Positions 37,771-48,165 of a stretch of 64,000 bases of DNA are shown here, piece by piece. The stretch covers positions 1 through 64,000 of the forward strand of contig JAUCBJ010001802.1 of assembly GCA_032718475.1 (NCBI GenBank), in the 5' to 3' direction. The notes under the pieces are model-generated. The model searched no databases. It was not told the origin of the DNA and saw only the letters and a program-made list of their open reading frames with translations. A program made the position numbers and the translations under genes. Each line of letters opens with the position of its first letter. Within the stretch, counting starts at the first letter, position 1. Source of the DNA: Nemertoderma westbladi. Its lineage: Eukaryota; Xenacoelomorpha; Nemertodermatida; Nemertodermatidae.

Positions 37771-38327
37771 TTTCAAAAATGAGGCGCAAATTCGCGATTG
37801 GCTAAAAAGATGGGTGTAAATTATTCAAAAATGAGACGCAAATTCGCGATTGGCTAAAAAGATGGGTGTAAATTATTCAAAAATGAGGCGCAAATTCGCG
37901 ATTGGCTAAAAAGATGGGTGTAAATTATTCAAAAATGAGACGCAAATTCGCGATTGGCTAAAAAGATGGGTGTAAATTATTCAAAAATGAGGCGCAAATT
38001 CGCGATTGGCTAAAAAGATGAGTGTAAATTATTCAAAAATGAGACGCAAATTCGCGATTGGCTAAAAAGATGGGTGTAAATTATTCAAAAATGAGACGCA
38101 AATTCGCGATTGGCTAAAAAGATGGGTGTAAATTATTCAAAGATGAGGCGCAAATTCGCGATTGGCTAAAAAGATGGGTGTAAATTATTCAAAAATGAGG
38201 CGCAAATTCGCGATTGGCTAAAAAGATGGGTGTAAATTATTCAAAAATGAGACGCAAATTCGCGATTGGCTAAAAAGATGGGTGTAAATTATTCAAAGAT
38301 GAGGCGCAAATTCGCGATTGGCTAAAA
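37771..38327. repeat. 52-bp minisatellite, about 11 copies
   Basis: The unit contains AAAATGAGGCGCAAATTCGC then GATTGGCTAAAAAGATGGGT. Two versions (GAGGCG and GAGACG) alternate for the first six units, implying partial spread as a 104-bp dimer. Each unit carries an inverted CCAAT box (GATTGG). Confidence 0.96.
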
Positions 38328-38935
38328 TATGAGTGATGTTATTTTTAAGATTTCTAAATGAGAACATAATTCCTTAAATCATTGACTCTTATTAAAATAT
38401 GAGTACAACATTTTCCGAATTAATGGTGTACTCATTTTAAAATGAGAACATAATTAATTGTGTGGCTTTTGAAAATTTTATTTTAATATATATTAATACA
38501 ATGTAATAATTCGTTTTATTTTTTTATTTATGAATAGTAATAACTACAGTATTACATACTTGCAGTACTATAAGAAAATTGGGTCCTAGCCAGGACGCTA
38601 ACCGCTGCTACCCACCAAACTAATAATACTGAGTCCTAGAATAGGATATTTCAAAACATCCCTTTTGATTTCATCAATCATTTAATTCACCCTCATTGGC
38701 TGGTTGTCAAGTTGCTTCCAATCCAACTATTATGGCATACTTTTAGTATTAAAATTGTATTTTATTATTTACTCATATTCTTTTAATTATGTACTCTTGT
38801 TTTTATATGTTTAACTAATTCTGTATGTTTAGTATTCAATGATCCATTTTGGATAAAAATTACGTATTAAATATCCCAATGGGCTCTTTATTAAGTGGGG
38901 GATTTATAATTATATTTATATACAAATGGTTAGTA

Positions 38936-38993
38936 TGCACTGCACTGCACTGCACTGCACTGCACTGCACTGCACTGCACTGCACTGCACTGC
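38936..38993. repeat. (TGCAC)n microsatellite
   Basis: Eleven uninterrupted copies of the pentamer TGCAC, probably length-polymorphic. Confidence 0.97.
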
Positions 38994-39223
38994 TTTTCAA
39001 ATGTCCCGCAAAATAGGAATAATTGCAATCACGTCTTTACCCACTGGCGGACATATACTGCGCTAATAAATTAATGGTTGCATAGCGGCATAGTATAATT
39101 CCCAAATTTCTGAGGAAATCTCAGTTCAATTTGTTTGTCTCTCTGGCTGCGATTGAAAGACAACGAAACACGTCGACTACGACAAAAACGAGAAAGGCAC
39201 CTTAGGGTCGCCTCTATAATGAG

Positions 39224-39835
39224 TCACTCTCTGTTACCTCGGTCGAACTGCACCCCTCCACCGTTCCCGTATCGGACAGCCACCGCTCTATCATACTCGG
39301 GACTCGGCATCCCCCCGCCTCCTCCTCCACCCCGACTCCCCCACGCCACGTCCATGGCGTCGTTGGCGTGCGTCCATCGGCTGGGATCGCTGCACCTCTC
39401 GCTCTTCCTCGCCCAGCCGGGCTGCTGGGTCCACCACACGAACTCGGACTGCCCGTCTTCCGGGGTCAGCCACCAGCGGGATCTCTCCGACCTCGCGATG
39501 TGCCGGTAGCACTCGGAACCGAGGTCCTTGCCGCCCGAGTGCGAGTCCGTGAAAGTCCACGCCTTCACGGCGTTGAACCACTTCCGATGGCTCCGAACCA
39601 CCGGTTTCTCGGGATGGTCGTACTCGGACATGTCCCAGTAGTAGTTCCGTTGAATTCGTCCGCGGTGAATGGGCGTCAGTGTGAAGTCGATCTGTCTCGG
39701 CACCGACGATCTAGTTATCTCCGACAAGGTTGAAAGCGGGCGGGTTGCGACAGTTACGGGGATTCGTGTAAGAGTTCGAGGAGTGTGTATTAAACCTTTA
39801 GACAAACGGCCATACGCTATAGTTGTAGTTGTCAT
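39224..39835 (-). CDS. Unrecognised Trp-rich protein, possibly mitochondrial
   Basis: A 203-residue single-exon frame, clearly richer in G+C than its flanks, with codon-like composition. Residues 1-47 lack acidic residues apart from one Glu and are rich in Thr, Arg and Ser, which fits a mitochondrial targeting presequence. Residues 60-165 are rich in aromatic residues (YYWDMSEYDHP, KWFNAVKAWTF, RWWL, FVWWTQQPGW, SRWTH, VAWG), with about ten Trp. A Gly run and a low-complexity tail follow. The aromatic core suggests a real protein, but I do not recognise the family. It could also be a lineage-specific gene. No partner gene is adjacent. Confidence 0.6.
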   Translation of the reverse strand: MTTTTIAYGRLSKGLIHTPRTLTRIPVTVATRPLSTLSEITRSSVPRQIDFTLTPIHRGRIQRNYYWDMSEYDHPEKPVVRSHRKWFNAVKAWTFTDSHSGGKDLGSECYRHIARSERSRWWLTPEDGQSEFVWWTQQPGWARKSERCSDPSRWTHANDAMDVAWGSRGGGGGGGMPSPEYDRAVAVRYGNGGGVQFDRGNRE

Positions 39836-40468
39836 GTTAACGTAGATAATCTAACAGAGAATCCAACGAACTTAAACGCTAAGATTATCAATAAATACTG
39901 AAATAGATGAGGTGGCAGGGCATCTCATATATACGTAATGTAACCCTATGCAACAGTAATAGCAGGTAGGCATACGCCATACGGTACAGTCTTGCTTAGA
40001 GTAAAAGATCACCCAAGTAGGCCCACTCTAGACACTAGACACCCATATTATATTGCACTTGCACGGCGTCTTGCTTCTGCATCAATTTAAAATTCCCCCG
40101 TAGTCATTATAAAGAGGGAGACAGAGAAGGGGGGGGGGGGGGGGGGGGGGGGGGGGTGTACTAAAACATTATAATGATATGAATATGGAAGCAAATAGTT
40201 GAGTAAAAAAAAGTACACGAATTCTCCATTTAAACTTAATATATTGATACTACTTGTGTAAATTACTCTGGTGCAAATAATGGGCCTGTGTCTGCGACAT
40301 TAGACGCTATTTGATTTTATATTACCGTTGTGTGTTGGGTTTTTTAATTTTTAAAACTGCTTGTTGATTTTCTCAAGAAAAGGAAAGGTGAGACAAACAA
40401 TTAATAATTTAAATTTCATAAATCTGTTGCTAAGGCGGTTACTAGGGCCGGGTTGGCGGACTGCATTA
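39836..40468. other. Intergenic with long poly(G)
   Basis: Non-coding. A run of about 27 G lies at about 40,130-40,156. No other feature. Confidence 0.6.
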
Positions 40469-40864
40469 GGGGCCGTCCAAGTATGACGTCTGCACTTTTC
40501 CCCAAAATGTTGACCCCCCCCCCCCCCCCCTCCCCTAAATCAGATTAAAAAAAATTTTTGTAATAAACTATTATATTATGAAGATTATTTATAATCACTT
40601 GTAAATCATTCAAATCGTCCTAATCACTGAAACATGGTGACTGGTAACTGAAACAGAAGGTCGTGCTACGGGCCTTCGGGGGCTTCGAACAATTAAAATA
40701 GGCAAGCTATTTACTCTTCTGCTATATCTCTTCTAGCACCTATAAATGAACATGCTGACGTCAGATTTTGGCTGACCCCCTCCCCTCCCCTCATCAGCAC
40801 GTCATCAGATTTTCCCAACCCCCCTCCCCCCCTAAAGTGCTGACGTCATACTTGGACGGCCCCC
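40469..40864. mobile_element. MITE with GGGGCCGTCCAAGTATGACG termini
   Basis: A 396-bp segment whose ends are inverted repeats of about 25 bp: GGGGCCGTCCAAGTATGACG, then TC or TCA, and its complement. The interior has poly(C) and C-rich stretches (GACCCCCTCCCC) at both shoulders and no coding capacity. No target-site duplication was clearly visible, so the superfamily is not assigned. Confidence 0.75.
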
Positions 40865-41720
40865 AAGGGAATTTCGGAAATTTTCTTCTTTACCAAAGTG
40901 TTTATAACAGTTTCAGGACAGACAATATTGATGCATTTTGATTAACTTTCAATATATACACTGGTTAAGAGACGAGATTCACTAACATTCACCATGAACT
41001 TGTATCCTAAAATCGAAAAAACCCATTTTTGAGCAAAAAAACTTTGACGCCCAAAAAAAGGAATTAAATAAAAAATAAAGAGGTGGCATCCGGCCTAGCA
41101 GGATTCGCCATGTCTTGAAGTACAAAAATCAGGTGGTTGCCAACCATTAACAAAAATGCCATCTAAACTTAATTTTAGGGAGTTGGCAGGTAGACTATTA
41201 TGAATATTATTGCTTATTGTTTTATTTTCTGTCCCGGTGTATTTCACTCCATACAGTATGTATAAGCAATAATTATTTTATTCCATTTAAAAGGAGAATG
41301 GCCTACTCTCCTTCTGCATTATCAGAAATTTGTTCATTTTATCACAATGATCTGAGATTTTTTACTGTTAAATATGAGTTTAAAAAGCAACGTTAAGCAT
41401 TTTCTTCAAAAACATATTGCACTTTTTGTAGACCATCGGTTTTTTCAAATAGTGAAAATTTTTTAGGCTTTACTGTATATGTAAAATATCTCGTATAAAA
41501 GGATTATTAATATGTCCTCTTCAGTTTCAGTATTAACGCTCCAAAATTGTGGGACAGTAGATCTCTAAATATGTAGGCCTACGCATTCTTCTATGAAAAT
41601 TTCAACACAAAATCACACCTTTTTTTTAATTTAAGGGAGTTTTGGTTAGGGCTCTATATTGGCCATCAAATATCATAATTAATATTGGTATTTAGGAAAA
41701 ATGTGTGGTTTCATATTATA
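40865..41720. other. Intergenic, AT-rich
   Basis: No feature recognised except one TAGGCCTA octamer at 41,574. Confidence 0.6.
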
Positions 41721-41860
41721 ATTTTCGCTGGGCAAAGCTTAACGAAATGATGATAACCCCGCCGGTATTTCCCTGAGCCGGTATTTCCAACCTGGAGGTC
41801 ACCAGTTCGACCCCACCTGGACGTGAAAACTGACGTTTCTAAGCTGCGCCCAGCGAAAAT
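41721..41860. mobile_element. Short MITE with ATTTTCGCTGGGC termini
   Basis: A 140-bp segment with inverted ends ATTTTCGCTGGGCaaAGCTTA and ATTTTCGCTGGGCgcAGCTTA (read inwards). The interior contains a B-box-like AGTTCGACCCC. No target duplication is certain. Confidence 0.7.
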
Positions 41861-42673
41861 AATAATTAAATATTATATGATCTCCAAAGGGTAGGTGGGA
41901 TATAAGCCTACTATTCGGTTCTAGAACTAGAACATACAAATGGCCACAGGCCAGGTATTAAAACCGTCGAAATAATTATTTTCTTTGGAGCTTGTTTGTT
42001 CCAAAATTGACCTTGTTCAATTTTAGCGAAATTTTGATCAAAGCCAATGTTATTTTATTTTTCCTCATATGCGTCTTTAAAATTTTCCAAAATTAGGCTA
42101 TCAAAAACACTGTATAACCAACAAAACAACACATTCTAACAATTTTATACTTATATTATATTTTAGGGTCCTCCAGATAAAAGTGGCCCTATTCCATCGA
42201 AAAAAACCGTGCTGCTAAGGACTGCCAAACCGATAAATCGAATTTGAGAAATAAACAAGATCAACTGCTTCAGATATGAAATCTCCATTACATTCGACAC
42301 AAGATAAAACTATGAAACAAATTTTAGAATATTCAGCACAGGGGGTGCTGTGTTACAATCCCACCCCAGTGAGTCCAAGATACACCTCACACCCGCGTCC
42401 CTCTTTCTTCCAATATTTTTATAAATAGGCTTACTGTACCACTCAATGTACGTAATGTACTGCCGCGCCGCGAAGCCGGTGGTAAGGAATTCTGCAATAT
42501 CTGAATCGCACTGTATGCTACTGTTGTGAAATGTTGTGAAAGTAATATAATGTTATTCTTAATAAACCTACATTAAAAGGCAAAAAACAAATTAGGCTAC
42601 ATTGTAAATTATTGTTGGGTTTGACCCGAATATGAGCCTTATTGTTTTTTTTTTATAAAAAATAGGTAGTATA

Positions 42674-42950
42674 TCATCTCGACCCTCCCAAAGTGTACAG
42701 AATATTATGGTGTGGCTGTTTGTTACCAGCGAGAATTGAAAGATTTAGATTATTGGAATTTGAATGAGGTTAAATATTGCCCATTACCCAACCAGAGCAT
42801 CCAATTCCTAGACCAAACTGATTCATCTTGACCCTCCCAGACTATAGAGATTATGTAGTTGGACGTTCCCAGCAAGAATTCAAAAATGTCGTCTTAGATT
42901 AGGTGAGTTTTAACGAGGTTCGGTATTAGCCAATTAGAGCATCACCATCA
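42674..42950. repeat. Diverged tandem duplication, unit about 149 bp
   Basis: TCATCTCGACCCTCCCA (42,674) and TCATCTTGACCCTCCCA (42,823) start two similar segments. Both include GAATTGAAAGAT/GAATTCAAAAAT, TTAGATTA, GAGGTT and GAGCATC. Divergence is substantial, so the duplication is old. Confidence 0.65.
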
Positions 42951-43814
42951 CATACCTAGATCTCAGACCCTATGAATCTGTAAATTTGCGAGTAAACTGC
43001 GGTACCTAATACCATGTAGAGTTAGACGTCGATAGATATGATAGAAATTATTCCATCCAATGAGTCATAATATGGGGTTTGGGGCAAAGATAATTTATTA
43101 ATATTCATTTATATTTATAATTTAAATTAGGTAAAATAATTAATATATATAATTATTACATTGGCAACAATTAAAAAACGATGATAACTTACAGTACCGT
43201 AGATACAGCCCATTCTACATTGCCCAATTTCAGAATAAAATTAAAAACAGCTTTATAAAATGCAATAGACTACGTAACTATTCAACTATTTATTATATAG
43301 AAAGGTGATTGATTATAATAATAATAATACAACTGAAAATAAAACTGAAAATGATATAAAACTAATAAACACAGTTAAATAAATTCGCACAATTGGCTTG
43401 ATAGAAATAACTGAAAAGTCAATATAAACTTATTGAGTACGTAGTTAATTAAAGACCAGGAAACAATAAGAAAAATGAATGCTGGAAGTGGAATGCATCA
43501 AAAAATTAAATAAAATATAATTTACGACAAAGAGTAATAATGTCGTAGGTACATTATCGCAACATAGTGTTCTGAGAGTATTACTGTATGCTAAAGCTTA
43601 CCTTATTGTTGGAACATTGTAAGTATGTGTTGTATTTGAAATTCTATATATACTGTAAATGAGGATTATTAATAGTTTTTTTTTTAGCGCGATGATAAGG
43701 TAACTAATTAATTATAAGTTACAGTATACAGATATACGTAATCATATCAGTTATAATTTAGGTTTAGTTCTCATAGTGTATCGTGATTTAACCTGGAGCG
43801 CTAGAGCTCTATTA
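42951..43814. other. Intergenic, AT-rich
   Basis: Nothing recognisable was seen in this stretch. Confidence 0.6.
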
Positions 43815-44780
43815 TTAGTTCTCACTACACTAGCTAGTCAGACTAGATGGCAATGGCACCAATTAATTTCCGTGTTTACCTGTTAGCCCCCATGTATATA
43901 ATTTTATTATCAATTGGAATTGGTAACAAGATCGCTTATTGTTTTGGTTACAAAAATAATAATATTGTAATATTAATATATTATTATTATATTGTAAATA
44001 ATATTGCACGGCTACTTGACGCTAGTGAGGGCGCAGTGGTGTTACGCTACTCCCTCGATACGGATAGTCGCATTACTTTTCCAGTAGCCGTAACGTACGT
44101 TACAGTCCCGTTACTGCTACTGTCGCGTTACAACTACTGTCGCGTTACGGCTACTCCCTGGTGTTGTTTTACTTAGATTAATCCTATAGATGTTGATAAG
44201 AGGCTCATTAAAAATTAAATTAAATAAAACGAGAACGTCACAGATTTCAGATCTCTATAAGACAATTTTTCAATTTCATTCTAATAGAAAGCTATTGCAC
44301 TTCGCGCCATTTATATAATTAAATTATCGAGTTAACGGCCCCGAATGGCAGCTGGTTCTGTGCAGCGTGCAGTTAGCCGCTTATGGATCGGCAACGAAGT
44401 TGTGGTTCTAATAGAGATCTTCTAGAGAATAATATCTTACACGTCTATAAAAGTATCTAAGTAAAACAACACAAGGGCGAACCCGCAACGGGAAAGTAGC
44501 CGTAACGGGACAGCAGCCATAACGGGACACCCCGTAACGGTACTACCCGTAACAGGACACTCCGTAACGGGACAGTAGCCGTAATGCAACTAGACAGTAG
44601 CCGTAACGGGACAGTAGCCGTAACGAGACAGTAGCCGTAACGTGATAGTAACCGTATTGGGACAAAAACCGTAACGGGACAGTAGCCGAAACGCAACGCG
44701 ACAGTAGCCATAACGCAACGGGACAGTAACCGCAACGGGACAGTAGCCGTAACGAGACCACAACCTAGTGAGAACTAAGA
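43815..44780. repeat. Inverted-repeat element of GTTACGGCTACTGTC units
   Basis: TTAGTTCTCACTA at the left end mirrors TAGTGAGAACTAA at the right end. Inside, degenerate tandems of a roughly 15-18-bp unit (GTTACGGCTACTGTC) lie on the left (44,060-44,160), and their complement GACAGTAGCCGTAACGG on the right (44,480-44,760). The inner edges TGTTGTTTTACTTAGA and TCTAAGTAAAACAACA also mirror each other around a loop of about 280 bp. It ends about 150 bp from the 3' end of the kinase gene. Confidence 0.8.
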
Positions 44781-44928
44781 AGATGGACACCGGGTGCTGA
44801 TAAGTTAACATAATGTAAAAAAATCCTGTGAAATCCTATGGGTTAGGAGCACAGACAGCACTGATTAATGATTATAACTAATTTTGAACCACAGTCCCCA
44901 ATCCATGCGTTAGAAGCATCAAACTACA

Positions 44929-47055
44929 TTAAAATGAGGGTATATAGGTATCTAAAATGCTCTTGCAACTTGGTCGCCTTTCTGGGTTGATATCAACCAT
45001 TGTTTTAATCGCTGACGAAACACAAGGAAACTTCTTTTCGAAGTCGTCCAGTAAACATCCCGTGGTACTACCGGTGCGCAGTTTATTAAATATCTGAGTT
45101 CGATCTTCCTTATCACAAGGATGGTAGATCTCCAGCAGTATTAAACCCAAAGCAAATATGTCCGCTGGTTGACCATAATCAGTGCCGTACTGCTCTGGAC
45201 TCATATATAAAGGCGTACCAACACGGGATGTCTGTTCAATCTTATCTATTTGGGCGTTGTTGCAAGGTCCATGTTCTGGTTTTCTCTGTATGCTACTAAC
45301 TAAACCGAAATCTCCAATTTTAACTTTACCACCATTTGCAAATAGGATATTCGAAGGTTTCAAATCCCTGTGAATTAAACGACCTCCATCGTAATTGTGT
45401 ATATACTCAACACCGGTAACTATACTTTCGAAGTATTTACGCCCTTTGGGGTAATCACGGTTGACAGGGTTTTCGTCCAGCCACTGGCGAAGTGTCCCCC
45501 CCGTGCACAGTTCCAACTGGATGTACAGGTAGGGGCATATCAAGCTGCTCGCTCCCCCATCAGTTGAAGATTCCTTCAAACTGACCTCGGAATGTTTTCC
45601 TAAATTATCATATGTTTTACTTGAATTGGTTGTCGATCTACAACTACATTCGAGAGTGTCGTATTTGGATCTGGCATCAACTTTAACCATCCTCTCCAAC
45701 TTACTGTCATGATGTTTAACCCATCCGGCTGGAGGTGTTTCAATCCAACATGAAGAATATCCCACGATATTCGGATGCTGCAGCGACGATAGAACACGAA
45801 CTTCCCTTAGAAGCCTATCTTTCTTGTCTTTATCACCATAATTAGCAATGGCGATGCGTTTAACAGCATAGGGTTTATCTTCCAAACGGTGTTGCACTTT
45901 AAAAACAACCCCAAAGGTACCGCCACCGATATATTTAACATCATCAAAATTATCTTTGAAAAAAGATAGGAATTCACGATCTTCCTTTGTCTCAGGTTCA
46001 GGATGTGTTATATCTATATGTTGTCCAATTGTAGTGTCAGCAATCTCATTATGCTGCGTTGTCCCACCAGCAACATCCATATTCTGAGTTCTTCCACCAG
46101 TTACCTCTCTATGCTGTGTTGTCCCACCAGCAACCTCTCTATGCTGCGTTGACCCACCAGCAACCTCACTATGAAGGGCTTGCACTTTGGCGGCTTTCCC
46201 GAGATGCTTTAAAGATTCATTATGTTCTCTAAAAGGTTCTGCTCCAGTTGTCTGTATGCCACAAATATTACAGAAAAACTTATTTTTTTCAGATGGTGAA
46301 TCAACAGCACCAGCAACTATCACTGTACTGGTACTGGGACTGGTAGGTTGTAAATTCCCATCAGGAACTAAACTCTCTGCTACTTTTTTCTTATGTTTAG
46401 TAGAATCCAAATGTTGTTGAAATGGTGCATCCCCAGACATATGTACTCGGCATTGTTTGCAGTCATGTATACCATCGTAATCGGATTCAATTATGTTTGT
46501 TAGTGACTCCTGTTTTGCAACTCTTTTGTTGTGTCCTCCGGACTCCAAATGCTGCTTGAGGGAAGCAGCCCCAGACATATGTAGTTGACATGGTTTGCAA
46601 TCAAATTGACCATTGAAAGAGTCAGAAGAAGCAATGGGCATGATAGGTGGGCACGGGTTGACGTTGACAGAAGTTTTAAATACCTCCTCACACTTCCGCA
46701 TATGTTTACTTGATTGTTCATGCTGCTTCTGGTTATCTCTTCCCGACACTTTAAGGCGACATATTTTACACGTATAAACATCACTGAGAACTGACTTGAG
46801 ATCTTCCTTATTTCGCGTGTGCTTCAGAGATAGATAGTGTTGTTTGAGAGGCTCTGGTCCGTTTACGGTGACATCACAGATTTTGCATTTATAAAAACCG
46901 CCATTGTCAGGTTGACATTCGTCTTTCAACTTCAGCAAAAGTTGAAGTTCTTCTATTTTGCGGTTGTGTTTATCAGAATCATGATGTTGTTTTAGAGGAG
47001 CTGGTCCAGTTAGGCGGATCTGGCAAATTTGGCAATCTAAGATTCCATTAAACAT
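44929..47055 (-). CDS. eIF2alpha-type kinase with six dsRNA-binding-type zinc fingers
   Basis: A 708-residue protein from a single exon. Residues 8-284 contain six C-x2-C-x12-H-x5-H fingers (starting at C8, C57, C96, C153, C199 and C262) of the JAZ/ZNF346 type, which bind dsRNA. Residues 297-346 hold degenerate ten-residue repeats (EVAGGTTQHR). The kinase domain (about 370-705) has GGGTFG (377-382), Lys399, Glu418, HRDLKPSN (562-569), DFG (582-584) and MSPEQ. eIF2alpha-kinase marks are YIQLELC, GDFGLVSS, GTPLYMSPEQ, an insert of about 70 residues (437-506) and a helix-G FNKLRTG. Thr609 and Thr614 match the PKR activation-loop threonines 446 and 451; Thr653 may match Thr487. All catalytic residues are present. 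By eye the domain resembles both PKR and PERK. Inferred role: dsRNA-activated translation arrest. Met1 lies just before finger 1. Confidence 0.92.
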   Translation of the reverse strand: MFNGILDCQICQIRLTGPAPLKQHHDSDKHNRKIEELQLLLKLKDECQPDNGGFYKCKICDVTVNGPEPLKQHYLSLKHTRNKEDLKSVLSDVYTCKICRLKVSGRDNQKQHEQSSKHMRKCEEVFKTSVNVNPCPPIMPIASSDSFNGQFDCKPCQLHMSGAASLKQHLESGGHNKRVAKQESLTNIIESDYDGIHDCKQCRVHMSGDAPFQQHLDSTKHKKKVAESLVPDGNLQPTSPSTSTVIVAGAVDSPSEKNKFFCNICGIQTTGAEPFREHNESLKHLGKAAKVQALHSEVAGGSTQHREVAGGTTQHREVTGGRTQNMDVAGGTTQHNEIADTTIGQHIDITHPEPETKEDREFLSFFKDNFDDVKYIGGGTFGVVFKVQHRLEDKPYAVKRIAIANYGDKDKKDRLLREVRVLSSLQHPNIVGYSSCWIETPPAGWVKHHDSKLERMVKVDARSKYDTLECSCRSTTNSSKTYDNLGKHSEVSLKESSTDGGASSLICPYLYIQLELCTGGTLRQWLDENPVNRDYPKGRKYFESIVTGVEYIHNYDGGRLIHRDLKPSNILFANGGKVKIGDFGLVSSIQRKPEHGPCNNAQIDKIEQTSRVGTPLYMSPEQYGTDYGQPADIFALGLILLEIYHPCDKEDRTQIFNKLRTGSTTGCLLDDFEKKFPCVSSAIKTMVDINPERRPSCKSILDTYIPSF

Positions 47056-47411
47056 AATTATTGTAGTGTATTGTAACCCTATTGCGTTAGGCCTATATTG
47101 TATTAAAGCCTATAATTAATTACAAGAGCTGAAGAGTACTTTAAACCTCTACCTACAGTTGACAGTACCAGAGTACTGCAGTAAAGAAGCACCTTCCCGT
47201 ACAAGGTCATCTAAATAACAGGCCATGACAAGGGCCTAGCCTGCAAAATTATCGTAGACTGACTGCTGAATTATCAACCATGAATGCAGGGTCCATATTT
47301 AAAAGAAAAATTTTCGTAAAGAATTTAATTGAAACAGTATTTAATAATTAATTAATGATCGCTCGAGTTCCTGCAGCTTTTGTTTGTCTGTGGCTGCCTC
47401 TGGCTATGTTT
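47056..47411. other. Upstream region of the kinase gene
   Basis: Contains a TAGGCCTA octamer at about 47,089. No TATA box or clear promoter motif was seen. The promoter assignment is by position only. Confidence 0.35.
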
Positions 47412-47860
47412 GTGGCAGGAATGTTTGAACGCTAATAAGTCGGTCAATCAAGGATGAAATGGAACCAAACTTGGTACACATATTCTATCAAAAATTTAGA
47501 AATTAGACTTATAGACAGATTACAGACTTATACAGTTCCTCTGTCTGCCGCTAGGGGGGTGAAATAATGTAAATAATAATGTAAATAAAATAATAACGTA
47601 AAAATAGCAGATAATTATAGAACCAACCATCAGATTCATCTGAAATTTGGTAGCAGTAACCTACGAGCATTGCATAATTAGAAATTCTACACATAGACAG
47701 ACTTTTACACCTCTGTCTGCCGCTAGGGGGCGAAATTGACAGAAACGTAAAAATAGCTGTAATTATAGAACCAGAATCAGATAACCTACGAGCATTACTT
47801 AATTCGAAAACCTACACACAGACAGACTTTTACAGTTCCTGTCTGCCGCTAGGGGGAATT
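47412..47860. repeat. Dispersed repeat family B with three CCGCTAGGGGG sites
   Basis: The first unit reads ATGTTTGAACGCTAATAAGT ... GGTCAATCA ... GAACCAAACTTGGTACACA ... AGACTTATACAGTTCCTCTG ... CTGCCGCTAGGGGG. Its 3' half is then repeated twice more, with CCGCTAGGGGG at 47,548, 47,720 and 47,846. Related copies lie at 55,790-55,930 and 57,172-57,392. Confidence 0.75.
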
Positions 47861-47989
47861 GTTAGAGCTCCAGTTCAACGTGCTTAGCACGGTTTAATAA
47901 ACAATAAATTCATTATTTATTCATTACAGCGCCGTAATTATAACAGTAAATGCTATTTATTCTATTTTCCATTGAAATCAAGAGACGGG

Positions 47990-48165
47990 GGGTGGGACTG
48001 GTCGCAAATCCCATCTTGGCGAATTAATATCCCGCCTCAATATTAAATTATCAATTTTGGGAAAGGAGCAGGTTATAGTGGCACGATATTTTAACCAAAA
48101 CAATAAACTAAACACAATAGAACAGGTTACCAAATGTTGGTGTTGGTGGGCTGTTATCAAATGGA
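47990..48165. repeat. Dispersed repeat family A, copy 2
   Basis: Matches 3,095-3,250 in the same orientation: GCAAATCCCATCTTGGC, AAAGGAGCAGGTTA, CCAAAACAATAAAC, AATAGAACAG. This shows a dispersed element family rather than a local duplication. Confidence 0.75.

Noticed and set aside
38580-38625. tRNA-like 5' half on the minus strand (GGTAGCAGCGGTTAGCG)
   Set aside because: No matching B-box or 3' half.
43847-44176. 109-residue open frame
   Set aside because: Lies in the inverted-repeat element and reads its GTTACGGCTACTGTC units.
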